From assembly GCA_905215335.1 (NCBI GenBank), contig CAJMPQ010000004.1, positions 1-64,000 on the forward strand: DNA of 64,000 nt, read 5' to 3'. The position numbers were made by a program, and so were the translations under genes. This stretch comes from an uncultured bacterium. GTDB taxonomy: Bacteria > Cyanobacteriota > Vampirovibrionia > Gastranaerophilales > Gastranaerophilaceae. This document shows, one piece after another, positions 51,686-60,854 of the stretch (within the stretch, counting starts at the first letter, position 1; each line of letters opens with the position of its first letter). Below the pieces are notes generated by a model that ran no database searches, was not told the DNA's origin, and saw nothing but the letters and a program-made list of their open reading frames with translations.

Positions 51686-52466
51686 TATTTCAAACAATGC
51701 AAAACTTTTTGCACTAGAAATAAATATTTATAATCCGAAGGACAATTTTGAAATAAGTAAAAACTATTTTAAATCCGAAAATCCTTCGGATTTAATAAAT
51801 ATTGCACAAAAAACAGATTTAGATATCTTAGATTTAAAATTTAACATATCAGAAAAAATAGAAATTCCAAAAGCAGTAGAGCTATTAAAAGAACTCTTAC
51901 CAAAAATCTCTAAACCTTTAATGATTTCCGGAACTGGTAAAAATGATATAGATGAAGCCTTGCTCCCTGAATTGACCAAAAATTTAGATAGAAAAAATTG
52001 TATAATTTCATTTGCCACAGAACAAACTTACAAACAAATTCTACCTAATGTTATCCAAAATGAACATTATGTAGTACTAAAAAGTCCAATTGATATAAAC
52101 TTAGCTAAAGAATTAAACATCCTATCAATAGACTTTGGACTTAATGAAAATAAAATAATAATGAACACTGATATTGGTGGCTTGGGATATGGATTTGAAT
52201 ATGGCTACAGCATTATGGAAAAAACAAATTTAGAAGGATTAAAAGGTGATAAATACTTAAACATGCCAACTTTATCGGAAGCGCCTATTGAATCTTTAAG
52301 AACCAAAGAAGCTAAATCAGATAGTTTTTCTAACAGTTGGGGAACTCTAAATGATAGAGCAAATATGATCGAAATCAGTGCGGCTTCAAGTATATTAGCA
52401 GCAGGGGCCAATATTATTGTAATGTCAAATCCTGATAACATATCAGTAATGAAAGGAATGCTATAA
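51669..52466 (+). CDS. Corrinoid iron-sulfur protein small subunit (AcsD/CdhD-like)
   Basis: Encodes 265 residues from a GTG inside the end of ftsH; an ATG at 51612 would add residues in an unconserved frame. The TIM-barrel sequence is close to AcsD/CdhD: P-L-M-I-S-G-T-G-K-N-D, A-T-E-Q-T-Y-K, S-P-I-D-I-N-L-A-K-E-L-N-I-L and T-D-I-G-G-L-G-Y-G-F-E-Y. With AcsC it holds a corrinoid and shuttles methyl groups between tetrahydrofolate and acetyl-CoA synthase. It is shorter than typical AcsD (about 310). No acsB, cooS or acsE lies here. Confidence 0.85.
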   Translation: MVDKLNISNNAKLFALEINIYNPKDNFEISKNYFKSENPSDLINIAQKTDLDILDLKFNISEKIEIPKAVELLKELLPKISKPLMISGTGKNDIDEALLPELTKNLDRKNCIISFATEQTYKQILPNVIQNEHYVVLKSPIDINLAKELNILSIDFGLNENKIIMNTDIGGLGYGFEYGYSIMEKTNLEGLKGDKYLNMPTLSEAPIESLRTKEAKSDSFSNSWGTLNDRANMIEISAASSILAAGANIIVMSNPDNISVMKGML

Positions 52467-52469
52467 CCT

Positions 52470-53603
52470 ATGGAAATGACAGGATTACAAATATTCAAAT
52501 ATCTACCTGGTGCAAAAAAGGAAGAGCACACTAATTGTAAACAATGTGGTTGTCCAACCTGTATGGCATTTGCTCTAAAATTAGCCAAACAAAATATTGA
52601 TATAAATAAATGTCCGTTTATAAAAGAGGAATTAAAAAACCAATATTCACATAGTATAAAACACCCTCAGAAAACAATTGAAATAGGTAATCTTAAAATT
52701 GGAGGGGAAAACGTACTATATAGACACGAAAAAACATTTATAAACAGGACAACTATTGCAATACTCGTTGATTGCAAAGATAAAAACTATCAAAATCTCA
52801 TTGAAAGAATTAATGAATTCGAAATAAAAAGAGTAAATGAATTTCTAAAAATTGATTTAATCATACTAAAAAATAAATCTCCAGAGATAAATATCAATTC
52901 TCCAAAAGTACTAACAATAACTTATGAAGAATTACAAAAATTAGAACTGGACATTATTAAAAATAAAACTTTTGAACAAACAAAAGAATATTTAATAACT
53001 AAACGCACAAAAGCTATTTTAGAAAAAGATGATAATTCATCTACTCCTGTTGGGGTAATTATGGAACATAACTCAAATCTAAAACTAACTTGTGCTCAAG
53101 CAAGTTTCTACTTGTGTAAATACGCAAATATGCTAATATTTGAAGACTTTGATGAAGCAATGTTATCTACATTATTAACTCTTCGTCAAAATATATTTAC
53201 AGATCCACAACAATCACTTCAGGTAGAGTCTAATTTATATGAATTCAATCATCCAAATAAAGACTCTATAGTATTCTTAACAACAAATTTTGCTTTAACA
53301 TTCTTTGCAGTAGCTAATGAACTTGAAGCACTAGACGTTCCATCATATTTAATTGTTATACCTGCGGATGGAATGAGTGTTTTAACAGCGTGGTCTGCAG
53401 AAAAATTTACTGCAAACATTGTATCTAAAACTATTGCGGGTTTAGATATTAGAAACAAAATCTCTACAAGAAAAATAATTATACCCGGATTACTTGCTCA
53501 CGTAAAAGATGAATTACAAGAAGCTTGCCCAGACTTTGAATTTATTGTTGGTACCCATGAAGCTTCAGCTATCGCTGACTTCGTAAAAGAACTCAATTCA
53601 TAA
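52470..53603 (+). CDS. Corrinoid iron-sulfur protein large subunit (AcsC/CdhE-like)
   Basis: Encodes 377 residues, starting 3 bases after the small subunit. The N-terminal 4Fe-4S motif C-x2-C-x4-C-x16-C (C-K-Q-C-G-C-P-T-C ... C-P-F) matches AcsC. The barrel and the C-terminal corrinoid domain follow (G-L-L-A-H-V-K-D-E-L, F-I-V-G-T-H-E-A). AcsC is usually about 445 residues, so segments are shortened. With the small subunit it should accept methyl groups from methyl-THF. Gene order and lack of CODH/ACS suggest an incomplete or alternative one-carbon use. Confidence 0.87.
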   Translation: MEMTGLQIFKYLPGAKKEEHTNCKQCGCPTCMAFALKLAKQNIDINKCPFIKEELKNQYSHSIKHPQKTIEIGNLKIGGENVLYRHEKTFINRTTIAILVDCKDKNYQNLIERINEFEIKRVNEFLKIDLIILKNKSPEININSPKVLTITYEELQKLELDIIKNKTFEQTKEYLITKRTKAILEKDDNSSTPVGVIMEHNSNLKLTCAQASFYLCKYANMLIFEDFDEAMLSTLLTLRQNIFTDPQQSLQVESNLYEFNHPNKDSIVFLTTNFALTFFAVANELEALDVPSYLIVIPADGMSVLTAWSAEKFTANIVSKTIAGLDIRNKISTRKIIIPGLLAHVKDELQEACPDFEFIVGTHEASAIADFVKELNS

Positions 53604-53606
53604 AAA

Positions 53607-55157
53607 TTATAACAATTCATGAATAACTAAAACAACAACTTCACCAGGTTTTAAAGTAAGAGTAACTTTTCCTCTTTTACTAACCTCAGGCATTGTAGTA
53701 ATTTTTATAGGTAATGTATTATATCTTTGATTATACTTAGGAACCTTTACTGAAACTTTTACAGGATGTTCAAAATCTAAATTTCCCATTGTCAAAACGA
53801 TTTTTGTATTACTAGCAAAAGTATAAGCAAAAGCTTTTTGATTTTTAGTTTTTAAAGGTGTAAATGTTCCATTATTCAAAACTGGCAACAAACTTTTCTT
53901 AACATTATTTGCCAATAAAAAGTCATTTCTTAATGCTAGGTTTTGCCCACCAGGTTTTCTTGAAAAATTAAAAATATCAATCTTACCACGATGAGTAAAA
54001 TAAGTATCATCATCAGTGTTAGATTTATCAGCTAAACGATTACCTTTTCTATAGTAATATTCATCACCTGTTTGAAATCCATCAACAAAATAAGAATCAA
54101 CTGGCAATGTTGCATTTAACCAAATCATCATATCACTTAAAGCTGGTCCTTTTAAAAGAATAGGACTAACTTCATCGTGAGTTGTAAAACTTCCAATTAC
54201 ACTTTTTTTATCTTTGAATTTTTTTGTTTCACCTAATGTAAAAGCTATTTGATTATACAATTCTTTAGAATTTTTCCAATCTTTTATATTGAAAAATGAA
54301 CCATAATAACCATCAAAACCAGCTTCTAATAACTTATCATAAGGTGTAAAAACACCTTGAGGAGAAATTGCTTCGTGCCAAGACTCAGAAGACTCAGCTA
54401 ACCACAAGAATTCAGGATCTTTGGTTCTAGAATAAGCAATTAATTCTTTCCAAAAAGCCATAGTCTTACAATGAGCAACATCGGCTCTTATACCATCTAC
54501 ACCTAAGCTCATCATATACTTCACAAAATCTTTATACAAACTATATACGTTTGTATCAATTTTATCCTCAGTACCGGTAGACAAAAGTCTTACATCTGTC
54601 CAATCCGCAGGAACAACAGGTTCGCCTGATTGATTAGTTACAAATAAATCAGGACGTTGCAAATACAAATCATAAGAGCCACAAGCAGGAACATCTACAA
54701 TTACCCTAATATTTCTTTTATGAGCTTCCTCTATGAATTTTTTTGCTTGTTCTTCTAATGTTAATTTGGAAGTTTTATCATATAAATCAGTATTTAAAGT
54801 ATCAAAACTTGCTGCAGCATATAAACTTCCTGCAGTACCTAGAGCTTTCAACTTACCTGTTGGAGTAATAGGTAATACATGAATAGTATTTATACCTAAA
54901 TTCTTTAATTCATCTAGCCTTTCAATAGCATTAAGGAAATTTCCCTTAACTTCAAGATTATCTTCTTGAATAAAGCCATCGCCATTCAAATCTTGCGAAT
55001 TAAATGAACGAATATTAATTTCCATAATAACGGCTTCATTATCTAAAAACTTTGTTCTTAAATCATTTTTCCATTCAACATCTTGAGCATAAGCTCCGAT
55101 AGCTGACAAAAAACATAACGAAATTAGTAAAGCTCCAACTTTATTCAAAATACGCAT
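53607..55157 (-). CDS. Secreted alpha-amylase family protein (GH13)
   Basis: Encodes 516 residues: a signal peptide (about 1-24), then a GH13 barrel with G-I-N-T-I-H-V-L-P-I-T-P-T, nucleophile Asp226 (G-I-R-A-D-V-A-H), acid Glu255 (W-L-A-E-S-S) and His327-Asp328 (T-T-H-D-E). A beta-sandwich C-terminal domain ends it. All three catalytic acids are present. It should cleave alpha-glucans outside the cytoplasm. It is 22 bases downstream of the LysM gene and 3 bases from the convergent corrinoid gene, with no terminator between. Confidence 0.9.
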   Translation of the reverse strand: MRILNKVGALLISLCFLSAIGAYAQDVEWKNDLRTKFLDNEAVIMEINIRSFNSQDLNGDGFIQEDNLEVKGNFLNAIERLDELKNLGINTIHVLPITPTGKLKALGTAGSLYAAASFDTLNTDLYDKTSKLTLEEQAKKFIEEAHKRNIRVIVDVPACGSYDLYLQRPDLFVTNQSGEPVVPADWTDVRLLSTGTEDKIDTNVYSLYKDFVKYMMSLGVDGIRADVAHCKTMAFWKELIAYSRTKDPEFLWLAESSESWHEAISPQGVFTPYDKLLEAGFDGYYGSFFNIKDWKNSKELYNQIAFTLGETKKFKDKKSVIGSFTTHDEVSPILLKGPALSDMMIWLNATLPVDSYFVDGFQTGDEYYYRKGNRLADKSNTDDDTYFTHRGKIDIFNFSRKPGGQNLALRNDFLLANNVKKSLLPVLNNGTFTPLKTKNQKAFAYTFASNTKIVLTMGNLDFEHPVKVSVKVPKYNQRYNTLPIKITTMPEVSKRGKVTLTLKPGEVVVLVIHELL

Positions 55158-55179
55158 ATATTACCTCAAAAATTTCAAA

Positions 55180-55893
55180 CTATTCTTCCACAGGAATAAT
55201 TAATTCTTGACCAATATTAATTCTATCAAGATTAGCCATATTATTAGCTTTCATAATAAGTTCAGCTTTTTCAGAAGAATATGTACCATAATAATGTTTG
55301 ATAATACTTTCAACAGTATCACCGTCTTTTACAACATATTTCTTTGTTTTACCAGACACAACATTAGCAGAAGTTGTAGAAGTTTCAGAAACTTCATTAG
55401 AAGTATTTTCCGCAACAGGCGCTACAGTATCATCTTCACCTGGAACAGACACTCTTTTATCCACTGTTGTTTCTGCCATATCTGCTTGCTCCTCTAATGT
55501 TGGAGCAGGAGCTTTTTTAGTAAATAAACTTGATTTAATTTGAGTAAAAATAGATTTATTATCAAGATGAGTATTAACATTTGACTTTACAACAAAGGCT
55601 CCTAAGCAACCCATAACAACTAATGTTGCAATAACACCTGATAAAAAACCAACTGAAACATAAACCATTGGAGATTTTGTATTAAACTGAACATTTTTAA
55701 AAGATTGCCATAACAAATCAATTTCTTGAGCCTTTTCTTGCAAAATAGAAGAATTTTCAGCAGAAGAAGCTTCTAAATCTTCCGGTCTTACATATTCATT
55801 TAAGCCATTTGGATCTTGCTCTTTTGCAAGATTTTCAATAACTTCCATTGTTTCTCTTGATAAAGTTGATCGTCTGATTGTAGAACTTTTCAT
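55180..55893 (-). CDS. Membrane-anchored LysM protein
   Basis: Encodes 237 residues: a long cytoplasmic N-terminus (1-75), one membrane segment (about 76-102), a Ser/Thr/Glu linker, and a C-terminal LysM domain (about 187-236; K-Y-V-V-K-D-G-D-T-V-E-S-I-I and I-G-Q-E-L-I-I-P). LysM binds peptidoglycan or chitin-like glycans. The layout would tie the inner membrane to the cell wall. It precedes the amylase in one operon; the two may act on cell-surface polysaccharide, but that is inferred. Confidence 0.85.
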   Translation of the reverse strand: MKSSTIRRSTLSRETMEVIENLAKEQDPNGLNEYVRPEDLEASSAENSSILQEKAQEIDLLWQSFKNVQFNTKSPMVYVSVGFLSGVIATLVVMGCLGAFVVKSNVNTHLDNKSIFTQIKSSLFTKKAPAPTLEEQADMAETTVDKRVSVPGEDDTVAPVAENTSNEVSETSTTSANVVSGKTKKYVVKDGDTVESIIKHYYGTYSSEKAELIMKANNMANLDRINIGQELIIPVEE

Positions 55894-55975
55894 TTAATAC
55901 CTCACTACCCAAAATTCCTTACTTCAAAATCATAACACGATAAAGCCCATTATTCAAGCCAATGTAACAGTTCAC

Positions 55976-56014
55976 AAAAAAGAAGCTGTAAATATTTTAC
56001 ATATTCACAGCTTC
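55976..56014 (-). terminator. Terminator of the HU gene
   Basis: Stem GAAGCTGT(A/G)AATAT with its complement, T-run on the minus strand, 27 bases after the HU stop. Confidence 0.85.
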
Positions 56015-56041
56015 ATAAAATTTTTATATCTGCATCAAAGA

Positions 56042-56314
56042 CTACTTAACAAGTTCTTTGAATTTTTTACCAGCAGAGAATGCTGGAACAGTTTTAGCAG
56101 CGATTTTCAAAGTAGCACCAGTTTGTGGGTTTCTACCAGTTCTAGCAGCTCTTTTGCGAGCTTCAAAAGTACCAAAACCAACTAATGTAACTTTTTTACC
56201 TTTAGAAACTGTTTTTTGAATTGTTTCTAATGTAGCAGCTAAAATATCAGCTGTAGCTTTTTGTGAAACTTTTGCTTTTTTAGACACTTCTTTTACTAAT
56301 TCTTCTTTGTTCAT
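56042..56314 (-). CDS. hup: DNA-binding protein HU
   Basis: Encodes 90 residues from ATG 56314, where AAGGAGG lies 6 bases ahead; a longer ORF from 56380 adds unrelated residues. The opening M-N-K-E-E-L-V, the helix-turn A-D-I-L-A-A-T and the DNA-binding arm G-R-N-P-Q-T-G-A-T match HU. It compacts and bends DNA. It has a promoter-free upstream gap with no other gene and its own terminator. Confidence 0.96.
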   Translation of the reverse strand: MNKEELVKEVSKKAKVSQKATADILAATLETIQKTVSKGKKVTLVGFGTFEARKRAARTGRNPQTGATLKIAAKTVPAFSAGKKFKELVK

Positions 56315-56503
56315 CTCGAACCTCCTTCTTCCTTTCCCACGGAGATATAAAGCCATTTCCCGCAGTTGTATAATCGACAAATTTATTATAACATTTTTTT
56401 CAGTACTGTCAAGGGTTTTAGAGATTATTTTTCTAAAAAGTATTGCTATGATGTATATTTCAATGTATATACAGCCTCAAACCCCGACTCTGACATAGTT
56501 ACG

Positions 56504-57364
56504 CTAATTATTTAGCTTTGCAAATTTTATATCTTGATAGAAATATTGCAAAATTTGATATGCATTATAACCTTGTTTAGCTAAGTTATTAGCACCATGC
56601 TGAGACATTCCAACACCATGTCCATTTTTCTTAACGTTATCATCAAAAGATGGAACAGAACGAACATAAGGAACATATCCGCCCCAAGCAGAAGTTGTTG
56701 TCATTCCGCCAGCTGAAGCACAATAATAAGCTGAAATAATTTTCATGTCATAAGTTAAAACAAGACCTGTTGTTTCATCTACAGCTTTATTAGTTCTGTT
56801 TGTTTCAACAGAAGCACCACCATAAGCTTGATCCTCTGTATTATCTTTTAAATCATAACCATACCTTGACTGCTTACCTAAATTTGCAAGCGCAAAACTT
56901 CTAGCTGCAATTGCTTGAGCTTTTAAAGCTTCAAACTCCCAACTTGGAGGCATTTCTGATGGTACTACACCACGTAAATAATCTTCTAAATCTACATCAT
57001 TGATAACAATCAATTTACCATTAGAAACCTTTACCATTAATTTACCGCGATACCATTTACCTTTTGTACTTACATAGCCTTCGCTATCAGGACGTAAAAC
57101 TATCGCATTAGTTCCTAATGTATAATAATGACCACCACTTTTTATTGCGATTTCATTTTTATAAGGTACTAATTCGTAACCCTTCATAGCATCTAATGTA
57201 CAAACTGTTTTATTAGTATTTACATCAATCAATCTGCCATTTACATTTGTACCAACACCTGCTTGCTCTACTTCTGTAAGCAAACCTATTTTAATAGCAT
57301 AACTTGGATTTGCTATCATTAAATTAATAATTAATATTGATAAAACTAGTATAATCTTTTTCAT
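56504..57364 (-). CDS. SpoIID/LytB-domain protein
   Basis: Encodes 286 residues with a signal peptide (about 1-23). The SpoIID domain is shown by L-E-D-Y-L-R-G-V-V-P-S-E-M-P (catalytic Glu), E-A-L-K-A-Q-A-I-A-A-R and the C-terminal G-H-G-V-G-M-S-Q-H-G-A. SpoIID-type enzymes are lytic transglycosylases that cut peptidoglycan strands, and Cyanobacteriota have them without sporulation. The region between Y-V-R-S-V and the G-H-G motif is far shorter than usual, so part of the fold is missing. It sits near the Slt-type gene. Confidence 0.85.
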   Translation of the reverse strand: MKKIILVLSILIINLMIANPSYAIKIGLLTEVEQAGVGTNVNGRLIDVNTNKTVCTLDAMKGYELVPYKNEIAIKSGGHYYTLGTNAIVLRPDSEGYVSTKGKWYRGKLMVKVSNGKLIVINDVDLEDYLRGVVPSEMPPSWEFEALKAQAIAARSFALANLGKQSRYGYDLKDNTEDQAYGGASVETNRTNKAVDETTGLVLTYDMKIISAYYCASAGGMTTTSAWGGYVPYVRSVPSFDDNVKKNGHGVGMSQHGANNLAKQGYNAYQILQYFYQDIKFAKLNN

Positions 57365-57422
57365 AATATTTATTTTAGCACTTTATACAATAATGTAATA
57401 TATCAAACGAATGATTTTTCAA

Positions 57423-59408
57423 TTATTTTTGGTATATTCTTGTATAATTCCAATAACTCCTAAATACTTTTTTAACATAATTTTTTGTCTCATCATAAGG
57501 AATTTGTTCTACAAACTCATCCGTATCTGAATATTTTAGCGTAGATTTCCATCTTGTAACAGATCCAATTCCCCCATTATAAGCTGCAATTGCAGATATA
57601 TCTTTATTATCCAACATTGTTCGAATAGTTGAATAATATAAATTTCCCAATCGAATATTCAATTCAGGATTGAATAAATAACTTGTATTAAATGTAATAC
57701 CGTGCTTAGCGCCAATATCATGCGCAGTAGAAGGCATTAACTGCATTAAACCTATAGCACCAACACCACTTTGAGCTTCTGTATTAAAGAAACTTTCTTC
57801 TCTAACAATTGCCATCATTAAAGCATCGTTATTTTTATATTGGTCAGCATATTTTTTCACTTGAGCATAATAATTTTGAGGGTACACAAGCCTCCATCTC
57901 ATATCAGATTTAACCGGTTTGTGCTGTAATTTTTCCATTGCTTCTTGTGCTAAATGTGCTGAAACTGAATAATTTCCTTTTTGATATTCTACCCAACTTT
58001 TTATAAAATCATCTTGAGTATATTTTGCAATCATATCATAGTCTTTAACCTCTAAAAGGCTATATAATATATCATTTTTCGCAGGATACTTATAAGGATA
58101 AACCACCGGTTTAGAATTTAATACAGCTGGGAATGTCGCAGAACCAACACCTTGTAATATCCAATATGAACGATAAGCATAATAAGAATCCGGATATTTA
58201 TTTATTATGTCTTGATAATATTTTACAAAGTCAGAACTATTAGAATATCTTTGAGCAATTTTACCCTCCCAAAATAATACCATTGGAGCATTTTCAGATT
58301 CTGAAAATTTTGCAAGATAATCCAATCCAATTTGACGCGCCTTTAAATAATCCTTACTTCTAATATTTGCAAAGAAAATATTCAATAAAGCATCTTGAGC
58401 ATAATCACTATTCGGATAGTTAGCATACAAACCACTATAACAAGCTGCTCTAGAATTTAAAGAAGACTCTGCACATTTTAGATTCCAAATATAATCTTTT
58501 CCCTTACCTTTTGCTAATGGGAATAATTTTAATAAACCATTTAAATTATTATCATATAACTTTAAATACGTATCTATAGCACGTTTATAATCTTCAGGAT
58601 AAGCATTTTCTGAATACTTTGCAACACCCTGCTCCGTTAAAGTTTTCACTTTTTGATAATCACCTTTTTCATAAGCATTAGCAACTTGAATAGCCCAATT
58701 ATCTTTGACATTTGACTTTGGTAAAACTTCTAATACATCATTGTATAAACCTGCCAAATAATAAGCTCGCGCAACCAATGCAGCATCAGGAGATTTTATA
58801 TTTGGATTAAATTTCAACCAATTATTCGCTACATTTACAGCCAATCTTCCATCTGGAACTTCTACCAAATATTTTCGGAAAGAATTTTCAACATTTGCAA
58901 TTTTTACACGTGAAAAAATCTTATTTGAATATCTTATTTTAGAAGACACAATTCTTGCTTTATAATATTCTGATGCAATTTTATAATCTTTATCAGTACT
59001 AGTTTTTGAAACAGAATCGAAATATCTTCTTGCTAAAGATGGATTTGAATCTACAAGTAATTGAGCAGCTTGATATTTTGCTTCAACACTTAATTTACTT
59101 GCTGGATAATACCTAAACAAAGCTTGATATTTTTTTAATTCTGATTTTTTATCACCAAGAGCCTTAGCACACAATGCCTGACGATAAACCGCTATAGGCT
59201 TCAATTGAGATGTGTAGCTAATTTTAGAAAACAAATAATATGAATTTGAATAATTTCCATTTTCATAATCTTTTAAAGCTTGTTGATAAATTCTATTAGC
59301 CTTACTCGTCGGCTGAAACATTTTTGCAGAATATATACCAACTAAAACACATATCGCTAAAATTGCCACCTTGGCAAAAAATTCATTTTTCTCTCTGTTC
59401 AAAAACAT
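57423..59408 (-). CDS. Soluble lytic transglycosylase (Slt70-like)
   Basis: Encodes 661 residues. One membrane or signal segment (about 12-30) is followed by many alpha-helical TPR-like repeats (about 35-490) and a C-terminal SLT domain (about 500-640) with the catalytic Glu in V-R-E-E-S-F, then G-L-M-Q-L-M-P-S and A-A-Y-N-G-G. It cleaves peptidoglycan to anhydro-muropeptides in the periplasm. The doughnut layout is typical of Slt. It lies next to SpoIID, both acting on the wall. Confidence 0.92.
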   Translation of the reverse strand: MFLNREKNEFFAKVAILAICVLVGIYSAKMFQPTSKANRIYQQALKDYENGNYSNSYYLFSKISYTSQLKPIAVYRQALCAKALGDKKSELKKYQALFRYYPASKLSVEAKYQAAQLLVDSNPSLARRYFDSVSKTSTDKDYKIASEYYKARIVSSKIRYSNKIFSRVKIANVENSFRKYLVEVPDGRLAVNVANNWLKFNPNIKSPDAALVARAYYLAGLYNDVLEVLPKSNVKDNWAIQVANAYEKGDYQKVKTLTEQGVAKYSENAYPEDYKRAIDTYLKLYDNNLNGLLKLFPLAKGKGKDYIWNLKCAESSLNSRAACYSGLYANYPNSDYAQDALLNIFFANIRSKDYLKARQIGLDYLAKFSESENAPMVLFWEGKIAQRYSNSSDFVKYYQDIINKYPDSYYAYRSYWILQGVGSATFPAVLNSKPVVYPYKYPAKNDILYSLLEVKDYDMIAKYTQDDFIKSWVEYQKGNYSVSAHLAQEAMEKLQHKPVKSDMRWRLVYPQNYYAQVKKYADQYKNNDALMMAIVREESFFNTEAQSGVGAIGLMQLMPSTAHDIGAKHGITFNTSYLFNPELNIRLGNLYYSTIRTMLDNKDISAIAAYNGGIGSVTRWKSTLKYSDTDEFVEQIPYDETKNYVKKVFRSYWNYTRIYQK

Positions 59409-59524
59409 AACAATAATAGTTTACCAAACTCATAAAAAAAGTAAAAATTTTTATAAAATATTTACATATAATTTTCAAAATAAATAATCTTTCCTATAAT
59501 ATAAGAAACGAGGGGATATATAAT

Positions 59525-60370
59525 ATGACAAATCTACAAAAAGGATTAATTGCCATCGGCATAAACCTTATTTTAATCATTATACTATTTAAAATAATTG
59601 ATGTAGTAGATGAAAAAATAAGAAAAAAAATCGCAACAGATGAATCTACATCACCACTATTAAGATTCATGCCTGTAATCATGAAACTTTTAAAAGGTAT
59701 TGTCATATTTATATCAGTAACAGGATTTTTACAAAGTCAAGGTTACTCAATATCATCTATCTTAGCAGGTTTTGGAATCGGTGGTATTGCAGTAGGTATG
59801 GCAGCAAAAGAAGCTATTGCAAATATTTTTGGAAGTATAGAATTATTATCTGACCATGTTTATAAAGTTGGGGATTATGTAAAACTAAATGGTATAGAAG
59901 GCTATGTTGAAGACATAAGTATTAGATCTACAAAAATCAGAGATTTAGATAACTACTTAGTAAATATACCAAACAATGTTGCGGCTAATGCGGTTATAAC
60001 AAATGTTTCTAGAGCTAAAAAAAGATTTTTGAATATAACCTTTGGGGTTACATACTCAACAAGCAGTGAAAAAATAAAAATTGCACAAGAAATACTCAAA
60101 GATGTTGCAATCAATCATAAAGATATTCACAACGAATTCACAATAGCAGTTCACGATTTAGGTGATAGCTCTATAAATATAAGATTTAGAGGTTACGTGA
60201 AAGGTGGGTCTTACGATAAATTTTTAAAAGTTCGAGGTGAATTTTTAGAAAAAGTTATTCAAAACTATAGAGCACAAAATATAGATTTCGCATTCCCTTC
60301 ACGTTCAATATATGTAGAAAGTGGTAAATTAAGCAGTGAAAATAAAGATTATAGCGCTTGGCAAAATTAA
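59525..60370 (+). CDS. Small-conductance mechanosensitive channel (MscS family)
   Basis: Encodes 281 residues: membrane segments at about 8-28 and 50-70, a Gly/Ala-rich pore helix (G-F-G-I-G-G-I-A-V-G-M-A-A-K-E) and the cytoplasmic beta domain with G-D-Y-V-K-L and V-E-D-I-S-I-R-S-T. It releases solutes when tension rises. This is close to minimal MscS length, without the extra helices of large relatives. TATAAT (59495-59500) and GAGGGG precede it. The rlmH gene overlaps its end. Confidence 0.93.
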   Translation: MTNLQKGLIAIGINLILIIILFKIIDVVDEKIRKKIATDESTSPLLRFMPVIMKLLKGIVIFISVTGFLQSQGYSISSILAGFGIGGIAVGMAAKEAIANIFGSIELLSDHVYKVGDYVKLNGIEGYVEDISIRSTKIRDLDNYLVNIPNNVAANAVITNVSRAKKRFLNITFGVTYSTSSEKIKIAQEILKDVAINHKDIHNEFTIAVHDLGDSSINIRFRGYVKGGSYDKFLKVRGEFLEKVIQNYRAQNIDFAFPSRSIYVESGKLSSENKDYSAWQN

Positions 60371-60806
60371 AGAAAAATTTTTAAAAGATGGAATTGATGA
60401 ATTTTTAAAAAGATTGACTCCCTATGCTACGGTCTCAATTCTAGAACTTTCGCCTATTGAAATTAAAGACGAAAATTTGACAGAAAAAATATTATTAGAA
60501 GAAGGAGAAAAAATTCTTTCCAATATAAAACCACTTGATTTTGTAATAACTATGGAAATAAAAGGTAAACAGTTTTCAAGTGAAGAATTTGCACAACAAC
60601 TTGAAAGTCTCACAAATGATGGTGTACAAGAAATAGTTTTCGTTATCGGTTCATCTTGCGGAATTGGAAAAAATGTTTCTGCTCGAGCTAATCTAAAAAT
60701 GAGTATGTCTAAAATGACTTTTCTTCATCAATTTGCTAGACTGATTTTAGTAGAACAAATTTATAGAGCATTCAAAATTATAAAAGGCGAAACTTATCAC
60801 AAATAA
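60336..60806 (+). CDS. rlmH: 23S rRNA pseudouridine-1915 N3-methyltransferase RlmH
   Basis: Encodes 156 residues from a GTG that overlaps the MscS end by 35 bases. The opening M-K-I-K-I-I-A-L-G-K, the S-P-I-E-I-K segment and the SPOUT-fold F-V-I-G-S-S-C-G-I-G and F-L-H-Q-F-A-R-L-I-L-V-E-Q-I-Y-R-A match the family at full length. It methylates pseudouridine in the decoding-region helix of 23S rRNA. Overlap implies coupled translation. Confidence 0.94.
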   Translation: MKIKIIALGKIKEKFLKDGIDEFLKRLTPYATVSILELSPIEIKDENLTEKILLEEGEKILSNIKPLDFVITMEIKGKQFSSEEFAQQLESLTNDGVQEIVFVIGSSCGIGKNVSARANLKMSMSKMTFLHQFARLILVEQIYRAFKIIKGETYHK

Positions 60807-60854
60807 CAAATTTTCAAATTAGGGGTTTTAATACATAAATAATAAGGAGTTTAT

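Noticed and set aside
55207..55497. 96-residue plus-strand ORF rich in Ile/Phe/Arg
   Set aside because: It is antisense to the LysM gene and has no ribosome site.
56315..56380. Longer HU protein
   Set aside because: The added residues are unlike HU, and AAGGAGG lies ahead of ATG 56314.
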